Source: Seriola aureovittata (taxonomy: Eukaryota; Chordata; Actinopteri; Carangiformes; Carangidae). From it: DNA of 64,000 nucleotides. This document shows, piece after piece, positions 50,958 through 64,000 of this stretch; position 1 is the stretch's first letter; the number at the start of each line of letters is the position of its first letter. A model generated the notes under the pieces. It was not told the DNA's origin. It made no database searches and saw only the letters and a program-made list of their open reading frames with translations. The stretch lies in NCBI RefSeq assembly GCF_021018895.1, contig NC_079373.1:7360001-7424000 (forward strand), read 5' to 3'. Both the position numbers and the translations under genes were made by a program.

Positions 50958-50960
<3 letters not shown>

Positions 50961-51813
50961 GATGTCGTCAAAAGATAGTAAGCTACAGCTACTGCTCAAC
51001 GCTGCTTTCTGAGTGTGCTGTATGAGACCATGTGGGAGGAAGGGCTCTATCTTGAGGCTTACAACCCTCTTAACCTGCAGTTTAAAAAAGAGTTTTACAG
51101 TATCAGTTGAATCTTCCCCACGGCCCGAATCAATCTGAGCTACAATTCAAGACAAAACACCTTTATTCACTTCCTGTTCCTTGTGGCTGATTGTGAAGCT
51201 TTGGCAGAAACTGAACATAATATCAGTTTGAAAGTTCCCTCTGCGTGACTGGGGCTGGTGGGAGCTGAGATTTGAACCGAATATCACAAGTCCCTGATTT
51301 AATCTCATAATAGTCGGCTTTAATGTCCAAATGCAAGACATATGTGGCTTCGCTTTGGTTCGCTCACTCAGGCCACGTAGTACAATCTCCCAGGGCAAGA
51401 CCCAGGAAAGGGAATTTGCATTGGAACTGAAGCGTTCATGCTAGTTTAGTTTGATGCTAATTAGCCGAGACATTATAAGCACCATTTGGTTAGTAGATTT
51501 AGAGCCGAGGTTGTAGAAGATGAGCATTTAGAGAAATATCTGTTTGAGAAATGCTCGACAAACATTAAAAGGGTCACGACAAACATGAGATTAAACAGTT
51601 TTTGGAAGATTTCACATCAGTATGGTGGTAGATCAAAACAAATGCAATAGATACAAACGCTACTGTAATGTTGTCTGAACTCTGAACTGCTCTAAAACAA
51701 ACACAGACTCCCAGTCATAAGTGGGTCTCTCCCACTTTGTCTCTCTCTGTCACTAGAAATTGATTTCATACACACAAACAAAGTCTGCTGTTGGTGGCAG
51801 TTCACATGCTTCC

Positions 51814-51884
<71 letters not shown>
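51814..51884. repeat. Compound (CA)n(GA)n microsatellite
   Basis: CA repeats run directly into about 55 bp of GA repeats with one TG break. Confidence 0.95.
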
Positions 51885-51886
<2 letters not shown>

Positions 51887-54053
51887 GCAGCTCTACAGCA
51901 GTGGGAGTGTTATGACTGAGATAGGAAGAGCAGGGATTTGTTTAAAGCAACAAGCCCAGGGGAGCCTCAGCTCATACGGACAATGATATGGATCCTTCTC
52001 TCTTCGTCTGTCGCTATGGGGGCCCACGGTGCACTGACCTCTCCCACTGTCACGTCTTGCTAAAGCTATGTTACTTTACACACCTTCGTGCCAACACATG
52101 AGTAATGCATTTCCTTTTGTCAGTGCGTCTGTGCACCACAATGTCGCCTCTCTTCTTTATCTCAAAAGCAATCATGTTCATGCACACCTGAAGTCACGCG
52201 AAAACTGTGCCCAAAAATATGTAAACAAAAAATATTCTTTGCAGCTTTCATACATGTAATTAATTCTTTAACCAAATAATAATAAGATTCTATTTTTATT
52301 TTTCTAATATCTTTAGTGCAAAGCAGTCACTGATGTTACCACATTGTGTTTGTATTACAAATATTGCCAAAGTGCAGCCTCTTTTTCATGGGCAGACTAT
52401 AAAAGCAGACTATTAGTCTTTGATGCTATATTTTCTGTTCTAACCAAAATAAGCCTAAGATAAATTGCAAATGATTCTAAATCAAACAGCCAAAAAAAAA
52501 AAGAGGAAAAGCACACATTTTGTTTTTAACTCCTTTCATCGCCTGTCTGTTTGTCTTTGAATACACTTTGAGATTCATCATTTGAAAGATTAGCACCTGA
52601 TTATATTTCTGCAGTCCTGTAAGGCAGGTCCCTCTGTTCTGACACTGGCCTGTTCTTCATTAAGCCGGGACTACAACCTCTGGAGAAGTTTCTTTTAACG
52701 TCTGTCAGTGGACTAAAGCTTAAGGTATACCTCCTCAAAACTGTAAATACTGTAGTACAGTAGTAGTACAGTCTCAAATTCATTACAATACCTCCACTCT
52801 GCAATTTAGCATGAAACATGCCGTGTAAATTACAGATTTTCTGTGGTTGCAGTCTGTGTTGCTGTGTGCATTATTAATGCAATGCTCTAACTAGCCTAGG
52901 TCATATGTAAATATACTAAAACGATCATCTGCAGTGTCACAGAATAACAGTTGTTGTGTCATTGCCTCTTCTCAGAAGGGATTATCCAGTGATAACAATC
53001 TGGCATGGTCGCAGCCAGCGACGATCCCCTTGACCTAACTGCGTGATTTTGCACAGCGTGTGACCGGATGGATCCCTTTTTGTCCCCACGACAGGACTGG
53101 GACAGAGAGCGGTATGGGAATGAGGAGGGGAAGTAGGGATTTCAGGTCCGCATCCACTGCTTCCAGCTCGCTGGCTGTGGGAGAGTTATTGTAGCTACTA
53201 ACTGCAGTAGCTATCAGCTCTGGTTGGAACTGGTTAGGCGTTGTCTGGAATAACAACGGAAACACTGTTGGCTGTATTGAATTTTTGAAAAATTATAACG
53301 AGTAGGATAATAATGAAATTGAAGATGCAAAATAATGCTGCTAAATAACCCAATAGAAGCTGTAGATGGGTTATAACTATTGTGGACACTGATGATAAAC
53401 AGCTCAATGTGCAGGCTCACATTCAGATCTGTGCTGATGCCAATTGCACAAATCAAACATGTTTAATATGGATGTAAAGGGTTTAATTTACCTCATTAAG
53501 AAAGTGAGACTTGAATCTTGAATTCCTGCAAACTACATGGTAACAGGACTGACTTTTCTTAATGGATGGTGCAGATAGTCCACATTCTTGAAAATCAGCC
53601 ATTCTGGCAAAATTAAGGTTAAAATAAACCTTTGTATCAGTGTGCTCACAGCTTAATATGAATATCAAGGCAGCAGCAGCAGCAAAAAAAAAAAAAAAAA
53701 AACGACCTGAGGAAAAACATATGAAGTATTGAGATTTAGGGTGCTGACAAGCAAACAGCCTGAAGAGAGAGCTTATGACTTGTTTGTTAAATATTCAGTT
53801 TCAGCTACTGAAGGGGCGAGAGAAAAACAAGCCAAAGAGACGAATACAAAACAATCCATTCACCATCTCCCCATGAAATGACAAAGCACTTCTTGTACCC
53901 CTGAATTTAAACAATATGTTGCTGCTAAAATAAAAGTAATGCAGAAGCTGAATAAAAGATTTTAATGAATGTAGCAGTATTAGAGGAGGAGAAGCTCATT
54001 CCTGCTTGAGCACTACTCCTTGCAGAGGAGGCACATCCTGGATTAAGCTTTAC

Positions 54054-54139
<86 letters not shown>
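54054..54139. repeat. Uninterrupted (AC)43 microsatellite
   Basis: Eighty-six bases of AC repeat have no visible interruption, the longest pure dinucleotide run in the window. Confidence 0.97.
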
Positions 54140-54142
<3 letters not shown>

Positions 54143-54547
54143 GACTACAGATGCCCCCTCCTCTGGAGTGGGCAGCCTGTCCGTCACTCTATATCCACTG
54201 AATTGGAGCGAGGACATTCATAAAGGATCTGGTCTCATGACGAACAGGAGAGGTTTGAACTGGCAGCCAAGAGCCACTGGCTGCACTTCCTGCCTCTGTG
54301 CATGTGTTTTGTTAGGTGCTTTTTCTAATTATACTTTGTGTAAACCTCTGTAGTACATTGTGTAGTGCATGTGCGCATGTGTTTTTGTGCGCGAGCGCAT
54401 GTCTGTGTGTGCAATCTGGTTTTGTAGGAGGGTTCACATGAGGCTGGCGGGGCCTTCCAATGCCAATGTGTCTGAGTGGAAAACCCCAGCACAATGGGAC
54501 CGGGCCCTGACTTCAGACTGGCCATCCGCCACCACTAACAGAGCAAT

Positions 54548-54548
<1 letters not shown>

Positions 54549-54582
<34 letters not shown>

Positions 54583-54590
54583 TGTGTGTG
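54549..54590. repeat. (GT)n microsatellite
   Basis: A GT run has one CTG break. Confidence 0.95.
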
Positions 54591-55126
54591 TTTGAGGAAA
54601 GAAAAATTATTTCTCTGTCAATCAGCTGTAGAAGACTTTTTTTCTGTATATCCCTCTCTGATAAACATACACACAGCCTGATATACTATGTGTATTACTT
54701 CAGGGGTCAGTGCACTTCTGTATCTGTGAGCATGAGTTTCAGCTCATCTCCTCTGCTGCTAACTGTAAACAAGGCTTGTAGGGGGAACCTCTGCTTGCTG
54801 TGGACTGTGGAATAAAATGAACCATAGTGTGGATTATAGTGTTACAGAATTGCTGCATGAGATTTGCATCATATTGTGTTATGGTGACTAATATTTAACT
54901 TACACAATCTTTGCAATAGCATTCAACAATCCTTTGTATCCTAATGTAGATATAAAGATGTTAATGTAATTGCAGTGATTTACAAGTCACATTGTTGTGT
55001 GCTGTAAAATAAATTTCCTCTGAACAACAGATGGTGCCAATATGAGCTGGTCGGTCAAAGTATCACAGTACCAACTGTGCGTGAGATGGGCTACGTGTTC
55101 TTTGAGCTTTAACGTCACTGGTGTGG

Positions 55127-55128
<2 letters not shown>

Positions 55129-55174
<46 letters not shown>

Positions 55175-55186
55175 TGTGTGTGTGTG
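55129..55186. repeat. (TG)n microsatellite
   Basis: A TG run of about 58 bp has one TATG break. Confidence 0.95.
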
Positions 55187-55282
55187 GTCTGTTCATGTGT
55201 TGCCAGTGTGTGTGCCTATCACAGGACACCTGCAGTGAGTACGATAGGATCAGACTTCTTGTTGGGGCCCTGCTGAATGTGT

Positions 55283-55298
55283 ACGTGTGTGTGTGTGT

Positions 55299-55385
<87 letters not shown>

Positions 55386-55399
55386 TGTGTGTGTGTGTA
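55283..55399. repeat. Compound (GT)n(GA)n(GT)n microsatellite
   Basis: GT repeats change to about 80 bp of GA repeats (one GTAA break) and back to GT repeats. Confidence 0.95.
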
Positions 55400-55982
55400 A
55401 GCTTAGCAGATGTTCACTGTCTATCTGTCCATCTCATCAGGTTGTGAGGCAGCAAAAATGTGCTGGTTTCATCCCCACTTGGGTTGTTATGCTGCAGCCT
55501 GTTACTGTTACTGTAAGCCAGCTTCAGCTAAAGTAAACAGCAGTGCCCTGTCCTGCCTTGAGGATTCATAACCCTGAGGGTCTGAGGGAATTAAAAAGAG
55601 TCTGTTGCACAACTGCACACCACAGCTGCATGTGCATCACAGTAAACTAAATGTACCAAATTCTGTAAAGAAATGTAACGAAATCTTAGTACACAGGGTC
55701 AAAAATGTAAACATATGCTGAACAAATTGAATTCATTCTAGATTAATATTTAAGCATAAAAATGCAGATTTACTTTTTTGTGTTATGGTGAAATGGTCAT
55801 GCTGTGCACTAAGAAACACCTATAAGCATGCACTGTAACAAAATGAAAACATGATGAACCCAGTGAAGTGAAACCAGTGCCAACATCAACATATAGCGGC
55901 AAAAGCATGGAAGAGCTGATTTTCCAGAGTCACGACATCCCACCAAAAGTCTATAGTGACCTTGTGTGCTGTGTTATTAACA

Positions 55983-56260
55983 CTCTGGTGGCCTACAGGT
56001 TACAGAGGCTGGTTTGTGATAAGTAGGTCTGTGGTTGAAATCCCAAGAAAGGCATAATTTGGGTGGAGGGAAAGTGAGTGAGTAACACTTTCCCTCCTTT
56101 AGGCAAGGTGCTTCGCCCACAGCTGCTCCAGTGGAGTTTAAGCACAGTGGCAAAAAGTGAAACTGCTGTGGTCGTACTGGGCGGCTTCAGAAGTGTGAAT
56201 GTGTGTTACTGAATGAATGAGAAGAGCATATGTTCCCTGTAAAAGTGCCTTGGGTAGAGG
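55983..56260 (+). mobile_element. tRNA-derived SINE, diverged
   Basis: The 5' part reads GGTGGCCTACAGGTTACAGA and later GTCTGTGGTTGAAATCCC, resembling RNA polymerase III A and B boxes spaced as in a tRNA-derived head. The body (GGCAAGGTGCTTCGCCCACA, AGTGTGAATGTGTGTTAC) and the end (TGTAAAAGTGCCTTGGGT) resemble teleost SINE bodies and tails. No intact tRNA fold is expected; it is a retroposon relic. Confidence 0.6.
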
Positions 56261-56672
56261 TTTAAAAAACGAAAACAACACTTTCTTGGGAATTAAAGAC
56301 TAAAACCAACTATTAAAAAGAAACTTGAGAGAAGAGTGGACACGAGTTCCTAAGCAGACTGGTCCCGAAGTGGTTATACTGAAGTTTCCTTTAATGTTTT
56401 TCACCAAAATAATGCAACTGGGGCCTCAATCAAAGATGCTTTGATATAATATTAATGAGGATTGTGACTCACATGGATCACTGTCTCTGGCTCCCAGCTG
56501 TTTGCGTATGAATGTGTGCGCATGCAGTGTGTGTTCAAGTGTGCAAGTATGTGTGCCTATGCTGGCTGGTACTATTTGCCTCCCTGTTTTCCTCCCTCCC
56601 AAAAGATTAATCACCCAGATGTTTCCTTGTTTTGCTGTTGGCTCTTTCTCACATTATATATCAAACAGAAAC

Positions 56673-56673
56673 A

Positions 56674-56731
<58 letters not shown>
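56673..56731. repeat. (CT)n microsatellite
   Basis: A CT run of about 58 bp has one CG break. Confidence 0.95.
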
Positions 56732-56733
<2 letters not shown>

Positions 56734-57110
56734 CGTTCAAACTCTGTCCCTCCATCCCCCACCCATAACGCAATGTGTTTTTTGTTAATGGGCATGTAGT
56801 GAGTGGAGGCGGACCAGCGAGAGTAGGATTTCTTTTCCACTTGCAGTTTGATTTCCAACAGACACGTCTAATTAAATTACAATGAATTTGGGCAGATTTG
56901 TCCTTTTCAAGAAGTTGGAGTGCAGAGCAGAAAGACAGCTTGACTGTCACTTCTACAATGTGGGTGCTTTTATTTTGTAAAAAAAACATGCCCATATTTC
57001 CAGTGCTTCACAGGTGTCTGATCATGTGTATAGATTGGCTGCCACATGAGGATGGTGGCTTTGACAGCTGAAACGTGAATCACAGTTGTGCACACACATG
57101 CACTGCACTT

Positions 57111-57140
57111 CTGTACCCACACTGACATGTGTGGGTACAG
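57111..57140. repeat. Perfect inverted repeat (12-bp arms, 6-nt loop)
   Basis: CTGTACCCACAC, loop TGACAT, GTGTGGGTACAG. Confidence 0.95.
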
Positions 57141-58182
57141 CCCCTCATCATAACTACCTTAAAGGATGGGTTCTGTTTGCGTTTCTTAATTCAATATTTA
57201 CAAGTCAATATGTACATTGAGAGTGTTACTGGTCCCTGTCATCATTATCCCTGTTCATACTGGCCTTCTTAACAGAACCACACTGTAGGAAATAAAAGAC
57301 AAACTCCACAGTTCTGTGCAAAAATGTGTTCTTCAGTCAAAGCTGATATGAAGCTTCAGTCTGAGTTAGACAATTCAAGCTAAATCTTCCCCCTTGAAGT
57401 TGAGTCTATGTGTGTGTATTTATTGCCAATTTTGTGTTCCGGCAGCAAACCTATAAGTGAACACCCCAGGGGTTTGACAAGGGGTACAAGTACCTGGTAG
57501 AAACAGAAGGAAATTTGTACTAACAGACAGTTAACGTTGGAAAATACCAAGTTTTTGGATCAGGCCCGCTGCATGGTTCTCATGTAGGTCTTTGCAATTT
57601 CATGCATGCACCTGCAAAACCTCCCCATTGCACCACTTATGATATCTGATGCACATGCCCAGAGTTGGAGCATTGCCATTTGCAGCCACACTACGCACGC
57701 AGTTCCTTGTTGACGACCGGCTCAAAAAGCAACAAGTGTGCTGCACGATGGCGATATGCAGCCCATGTGAAAGCTTCAACAGACACCTTTTCTTACATTC
57801 ATCAACTTCAAGCGTGGCCATCCTGTGTGCTTGAGGGCACGAGGGTGAAAATGTGACTCACACAAGTTATCTACACATTAATTGTTAGAGACAGTGTGAT
57901 CTCAATCACAGAGAAGATGGCACACAGTTTAGCTTAGGGACACTTGTGAGCCACATCTGTCATGTTAGCTTCGTCTGACCTTTGGAGCGATTTTCTGCAC
58001 AAAATGATTTTGTCCTTCAATTTCCTACAGTGTAGGTGTACCCTACCCCAAAATGACCTAAACCTGATTCTAATCTTTACGCTGAAACTAAGTCTAAAGT
58101 CTACTGAGTCTATTTTAATAGATGTCTTTACTTACTCAAGGTGTAAAACTCAATTTGGTCCCCACAAAGATAGATGTGTAAG

Positions 58183-58184
58183 AA

Positions 58185-58258
<74 letters not shown>
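58183..58258. repeat. (CA)n microsatellite
   Basis: A CA run of about 70 bp has one CATA break near its start. Confidence 0.95.
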
Positions 58259-58261
<3 letters not shown>

Positions 58262-58871
58262 ATAACTCAATCCTGTAACTCAATCCTGACCCCTTGACAC
58301 TTAGGCAGCCCTGTAACACTAGCCAAAACTATGCCGGTGCAGAGCATAACACACACACACGCATGGAGACACACACCATTTGCACAGCATCTCTGCTCGT
58401 TGGCTTGCGGCATATGCAGGGCTGGTGCTGTGAAGTGAACAGGCTCCTTTCCTATACAGCCACCGGCCATATGGTGGCCAGAGGCTGGCCTTGGTAATTG
58501 ATGGTATCTGTCGGTCTGTCCATGGAGAGGGGCCCTGGGGCCCCGAGATGGGCGACCTAAAACACACAGAGATCCAGCATGGGGGGGTGGGGGGGGTGGG
58601 TTAGTGAGGAGGGGGACATGCTAGTGTTTCAGCCCTCCTCTTCTATTCATCCATTCATCTATACAAAGAGTTAACTCCCCCAACTCCCACACTGCACACC
58701 ACAATTGTGCTCGGGTTTGCTGATAAAGGCCCTTCTCTCTCCCTCTCTCTTTCCCTCTCTCTGGCTTTGGCTGGTTAGCCCCAGACCCCCTGTCTGTGGG
58801 TTAGGGTGAGGGGTTTCAAAGCCCCCTGGCCTGGGTCTGGTCTGGCTGCCCTTCCCACCCTCCCCCAATCG

Positions 58872-58897
58872 TGCTGCTGCTGCTGCTGCTGCTGCTG
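58872..58897. repeat. (TGC)n trinucleotide repeat
   Basis: This is an uninterrupted CTG-type run of about eight units. On the minus strand it reads poly-Gln or poly-Ala, but no coding frame is supported. Confidence 0.95.
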
Positions 58898-58999
58898 AGT
58901 TAAACCCCAGAATGAGCTCTTTGACTGGGGCACAGCCGGCCAGATGGCACCCACTGGATTGGGGATCACTGGTTACTGCCAGATTGAGACTAGGAGGAA

Positions 59000-61900
59000 A
59001 ATACGACACTGGCAAGGCTTCAAGGGAACCAGGGTACCACACTAGATGATTTCATCATTGGTATTAAAGCTTTTGCTTCGAGTTCGACGCGGGACTATCG
59101 ATCGCAATATGTAAAAGCAAAACAAAAGATGACCTTGCAGCCAGTGGTGATGCAGAAAGGAGAAGTCGGAGGACGTGTTCATCATTATAAGTTGTGATAT
59201 ATATTCTGTATTTGAGATATGATAATGATAGAGACTATAATAAGGGCCTAGGTAGGGCCATCTCAGTACTTTATAGCAAATTTGCTAACAAGACTTTCAG
59301 CGTTTTATATTTGGTACCTCTGATGACACATGAAACTCACACTATAAAGTGTATGTGTAACTACTTATCCATAACAAAACAAGCATACTCAAATATACAG
59401 ACGAGGGGTTTATAATTTAGTGAAGCTGGGGAAAGTGTGGGCTGCATTTAGCCCCTAACTTTTATTCTGAACAATACATCAGTATACTTCATGCCTATTA
59501 AAAACAATTTCAAGTAGGGCTGTTAATAGACAACAGCAGCTCTGAGTAACACCATGAGTCAATAGAAAAAAAAAAAATATCACACATAGCTGTACATGTG
59601 CGCAAACACATATGTGGCAATACAATCACATGCACATCCTTTTCCTCAGGGTCTGATGACCCTTACACATGCGTGTGTGAGTTTTTCCACGGCAAGCGTT
59701 CACTACACGCCACCTCCTCATCACCAGGGGCGAAGCAGAGGTACACGGGATGGGATGAGTGTGAAAGCGTGGGAGAGAGAGGAGAAGAAGCTGGGCTTGT
59801 TCCCACAGGCCTGACTCACGGCTCTGGGCTTACAACAAAGACCTCTGAACCAGGGCATGGCACCCCAGCGGGTGGAGCCGACACATGCACAAACACACAT
59901 GAATACAAATACATACGGCACATGTGCGCACACAAAATCTAACGCGCTTGTGCAACAATATACGATGCACCAAGATATAGATATGTTTGCCGGTTTGTGA
60001 ATGAATTTATGACTTAACAAAGCAAACAGTTTGTTTAAGTGATGCCTAAACAAACTTATTTTTAGTCATCAAATGCCACTATAAAGAGACAGTTTGAGGC
60101 TAATTGTTACACTAATTGTTAGTACACTTTCAAGAGCAACACATGACCTAAAAAATATGTTTTGCATTTTGTATGAACACTGTTCATGGAAAGACATTCC
60201 ATAGAGACAGACGAAACCGTCGCTGCTGAAAAAAAAAAGATTTCTAATTACTACAAGACATTAAAGAATCAACCTCTTCATCACAGATACATTTTTTCCA
60301 CTTTAAATGTAGCTGTTGTTACCCTGTCAACCACACCCACGCATATACAAATGTGTCTCACGCGTCTCCAAGCGTTTTACGACTGCGGGAACATCGTGGT
60401 GTTTTGTGCACTTGGACATGAATGTGAACTTTCAAGATCCTGGTGATGAACTTGAACTTCAAAAGCAATGAGGGTGGATCACCCATGGAAAAGACAGGCG
60501 CATATGACGCAATGTCTCAGGCCAACTGGGAAAACAAACATCAATGGATGATGCATGAGAGGATGAACTTAAATCTGGAGAGTTGTAAGCTGAAAGCCAG
60601 ATGATACTTGCTTTAATGTCGAAGCAATTTGTTTCCTGTTTCAGCACAATTGTACCAGCTACAGCACACTACTTAATCCTTCCCATTTAATTCTGTGTTG
60701 AGTTTGAAAATAATAACAGCTAGGAAAAAAATGGGGCCCTGTAGTAAAATAAAGGGACCCGTAGTGGAATAAAGGGATCATCTTTCCGTTCGTTACGGAT
60801 GTGAGTTTAATCTTGCATTTTAACTGCACTTACAGGAGCTTTAATATTTTACAAATTACACATTTTGCCTGAGAAAATAACATTTTCTCTTTGTCAGTCA
60901 AGTACTTTCAGATCCATCAATCATTTTGCCCATGAAAAAAAAAAAAAAAAACAACCACCGAAATTATTTTAGTGTGATAAAATGTGTTTAACTTTACGAT
61001 AAAATCTCAGTTTTTAGGCTGTTTGATATTTGGTAAAAGTTTTGAGCCCCCACCCTCCCTCTGCAATGATGTGGCCAATATAAGTCACGGTATAAGATAC
61101 TGCACCATGGTGACTCAGTTTGAGTTGCCCCGGAGCGCAAATATCACCTGATGGTTCCCAGCAAAGCAGTCTGCATCACACCACCTGCTACCAAGCTGGT
61201 GCCCACGCTAACCGCTAATTGCTGCGCTATCAGCAGCAGCCTAAACTACAGCCTCTTTCTTATCACTGGACAAAGAACATGTGTTTAAAATGTGCCATCC
61301 ATTTTAACTTCTTTTATTTTATTTTAAACAAGCCAAATGTGTGGCTTGATGAACAGATGGATGAACGGATGCTCAACACGTGTTTGTACTTATATGGGTA
61401 TGTTCATTCTTATGACTGACCCTACATGGAGGTATGAAAGTAGCCATTGTTGTTGAGAGGACATGAATATGTCATTCCACCAGTAAACCATACATTTTGT
61501 TTATGTCTCCAGTACGTCATCAGCCTTTAACTGGAAATTAGGTTTCACCAAAGCCTAAAGGGTTAAGATCTTGGGACACAAAACCTGTTGATACTCTATA
61601 GCTCGTAGTATTGAGGTAATATTCAGGTAAAAAAAAGTGATCTTTTAGACAGTAACTGTGTCAATGACAAGAAGAAAATTCACAAAGGACCAGCCAGCGA
61701 CAGCATGGTGTTATGAAACTCTGAACCGTCAATTCTAATTCTAATTTTGCGTTAATCTGATATGGTTTGTGCGGCAGCCGACACACGCAGCACAGACAAA
61801 CAGGCTCCTGTTAGCTTTCGATTCCATATGGCACCGCACCGACTCCCTCTCTTTCATTTGGTGTTTCCTTCATTCTGTCATTCTTCCTTGTATTTTGTTC

Positions 61901-64000
61901 TGTGTGTAAGAGCTCCTGCCCCCTCCCATGTCCCTCTCTGTATGTTACAGGTCTGTCTCCGGCATTGGCCAAACAAAGATGACTATAGTGAATGGCTAGC
62001 TGCGTGGCTGAATGGCTGCTCTTATCTGCAGTATGCAGGCCGCGGGATGGCAGCAGCACATGTGCTGATGACAGCCTCACACTGGACAGACTCTGGCGCC
62101 ATACAATACCTCCCACTGTACACCTGTCCCCTGCTTACAGGTCCACAAGGTCTGGATTAATCCACAACAAAACCCTAATGCTCTTTTAGACATGCATGTG
62201 GCTTTTGCCTCTTGGGGTCACTTTGTTGGAGGGCAGAAGACGCGGACACCATAAGATAAGCTCATCACATCTGCCACAGTGAGATTTAGCGCCACTGACC
62301 TTGGAGGTGTCAGGGAAACATCAGCCACCTGCCCACACCCCCCGACTAAGCCACCCTGCCTTTGTTGAGCCAGTGTTTGCCCTGAGCTGCCCTAGGCCAG
62401 ACCTGTTTGCTCTCGATGGATGGAGAGAGCGATAAAGGGATGGAGGGATGGAGAGAGATGGAGAGGCGAGGAGGCTCTTCATTTGTATAAGGTCTCTGGC
62501 ACCATTCAGGCCTGCAGGCTTTGACAAATGGAGGCAATAAAGGGGCGAGGCTTGGCAGGGGCTCAATTAACCACTAGTGGGGCAGGAGAAGAGGGGGACA
62601 CGGACCAGGAGCCTCGCCTCTATAGAGAAGGAACAAGTGAACTGCAGGGAGGGGGAGGTCTGGCAATTTGTTCAGCTGTCTGTCTGTCTGTCGGGGCAGA
62701 CTTGGCCGGTCTTTCTCACTGTCTTTCCATCTTTCTTTTGGATGTATTGACTTAGCTTTTGCTCTTGAGGAGCAACTTGAACTTGTCTTACAGTGGCCTG
62801 GAAGACACAGATGAAGAGAAAGGCAAACAGGTTTAAGGATGAAAAAGTGTGAAGATCAAGTAGGACACCTTTATACCGGTGTGTAATGACCTAATGTGAT
62901 GCTGCAAAAGGGCAAAGAACAACCTGGCACCTCCACCTCGAAGCCAAAAAGAAATCCTCTTGACAAAATGTCCACCTCAAAACATCTCCCATTCAATCCC
63001 AATACTACTTCAGCCAAGCGTACATCAATATGGCGCTTATGCTAGAACAAACACACCGAAACTTATGCAGAGCCAAAAAGCCAACAGTGCTTATTTAGGG
63101 GACAAGTTCACAATCCCTGTAGCGCTGCTATCCATTCCCAGTGACAGTCATTTGTGTACCTTACACTCTCAGCACCAGCTAGCTACCTCCATTCAAATTC
63201 AAATTGAAACCCAGTGGGGGACAATGGTTGGGGATTCGCTGAGAGCAATTAGTAGTGGACTCCTCCAGTGTCTGGCCCAAAGACTTTTAGCCCTGTGGTT
63301 CCATCATGCAGAGGCATTGACCCCTTTCAGATGCACGAAAGGAAGAAGAGAAAGAGGGTGCAGAAAAAAAAGAGGTGCTGCCTAGCGACGCCGAAACGAG
63401 AGGAGGGGAGTGGATTGGCAGAGTTAGGACCGTGTGTTGGTTTTCCTCTCCCGACTTTACACTAGGAGACAAGAGCTGGAGTGTGATGGAGGGGTGCATG
63501 ACTGTTGAGTCAACAAGGAATGCAATGAAGACAATATTATTGTCAGGCCAAGACATATCAAGCCACACTTGTGGTGCACTGAAGGACAAATACACAAGAA
63601 ACACAAATCATTAGAATAAAAAGAAAATGAACTCCTGATAGGTAAAACAGCTTTTATGAATACATCATCTTTTGCAGCTGCTACTAGGGCCTAGAAAACT
63701 TGTATTTTTCAAAGGCACACGTGCATTTACATCAGGTTTCAGTGTACTTTGAGTGTTTCATGAATCTGGGATCCAAAATTTAGATTTCATGATCTGATTA
63801 AAACAAGCGAGATTCTGTGAATTCTAGATATGCTGACAGATAGAAAGGCACAACTGGCAGAACAAAGGTCGTTTCATGTGGGGAATCGTTTTTGATGCTG
63901 GTACTCAACCCCACCACAGTTATCCACTTCCTGCGTAAGACAAGTCTGCAAAAGGTGCTGTAGCCGGCTTATCTCCACAGCTGACTGACATACATACCAT
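59000..64000. other. Non-coding, nothing specific recognised
   Basis: Intronic sequence holds a poly-A tract near 60936-60951, the 20-bp tandem duplication listed separately and short purine tracts near 62420-62470. I see no exon. Confidence 0.5.
60741..60780. repeat. Two-copy 20-bp tandem duplication
   Basis: GTAGTAAAATAAAGGGACCC is followed directly by GTAGTGGAATAAAGGGATCA (four differences). Confidence 0.85.

Larger units (their letters stand above)
26163..64000 (-). other. kcnq1: kcnq1 intron 11 (partial; exon 11 not found)
   Basis: Upstream of exon 12 on the gene's strand I searched for the residues encoded by human exons 8-11 (such as RTNSFAED, LLTPITHISQ, WKIYIRK, HFSVDGYD) and found none. 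The region reads as one very large intron holding repeats and mobile-element relics. A separate gene nested in it cannot be fully excluded, but I saw no convincing exon. Confidence 0.65.

Noticed and set aside
57649..57856. Overlapping frames of about 60 codons in a slightly CpG-rich stretch
   Set aside because: There is no recognisable product, and both strands are equally open.

Overview
The window is vertebrate genomic DNA, almost certainly from a teleost fish. It is dense in (CA/TG)n and (GA/CT)n microsatellites and in decayed DNA transposons and interspersed repeats typical of teleosts. The only protein-coding sequence I can identify is split into short exons with consensus splice sites. 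There are no bacterial operons and no long genuine ORFs. Most long open frames here are translations of microsatellites or purine/pyrimidine tracts.

The gene is kcnq1 (voltage-gated potassium channel Kv7.1), on the minus strand. Four consecutive exons lie within about 3.1 kb: 26162-26087, 25110-25016, 23693-23653 and 23091-23030. They correspond to human exons 12, 13, 14 and 15 and encode calmodulin-binding helix B, helix C, a linker and the start of the tetramerising helix D. Reading frame and splice phases join perfectly across all three internal introns. Everything to the right (26163-64000) reads as part of intron 11, and everything to the left (1-23029) as part of intron 15. I found neither exon 11 nor the terminal exon 16, so both flanking introns probably exceed 38 kb and 23 kb here. 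That matches the very large introns at the same positions in mammals.

The two giant introns contain: hAT-type elements (27336-27694 with a perfect 8-bp target duplication; 46954-47844 with a BED-finger relic); a Tc1/mariner transposase fossil (39519-39820); other inverted-repeat elements (16851-17607, 30669-31161); a tRNA-derived SINE (55983-56260); three copies of one teleost repeat family (13515-13700, 32963-33180, 48430-48835); about 30 microsatellites; two long poly-G runs; and several clean inverted repeats. Three low-repeat blocks (2750-3130, 43440-44300, 44640-45200) are candidates for conserved regulatory DNA, and one CpG-dense patch lies at 15061-15390.

The most biologically interesting point is how microsatellites touch kcnq1 splicing. 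A UG repeat stands in for the polypyrimidine tract just upstream of exon 13, which also has a weak donor. A complementary CA repeat lies about 105 nt further upstream, and a second UG repeat starts 25 nt after the exon 15 donor. I found no wholly new genetic system.
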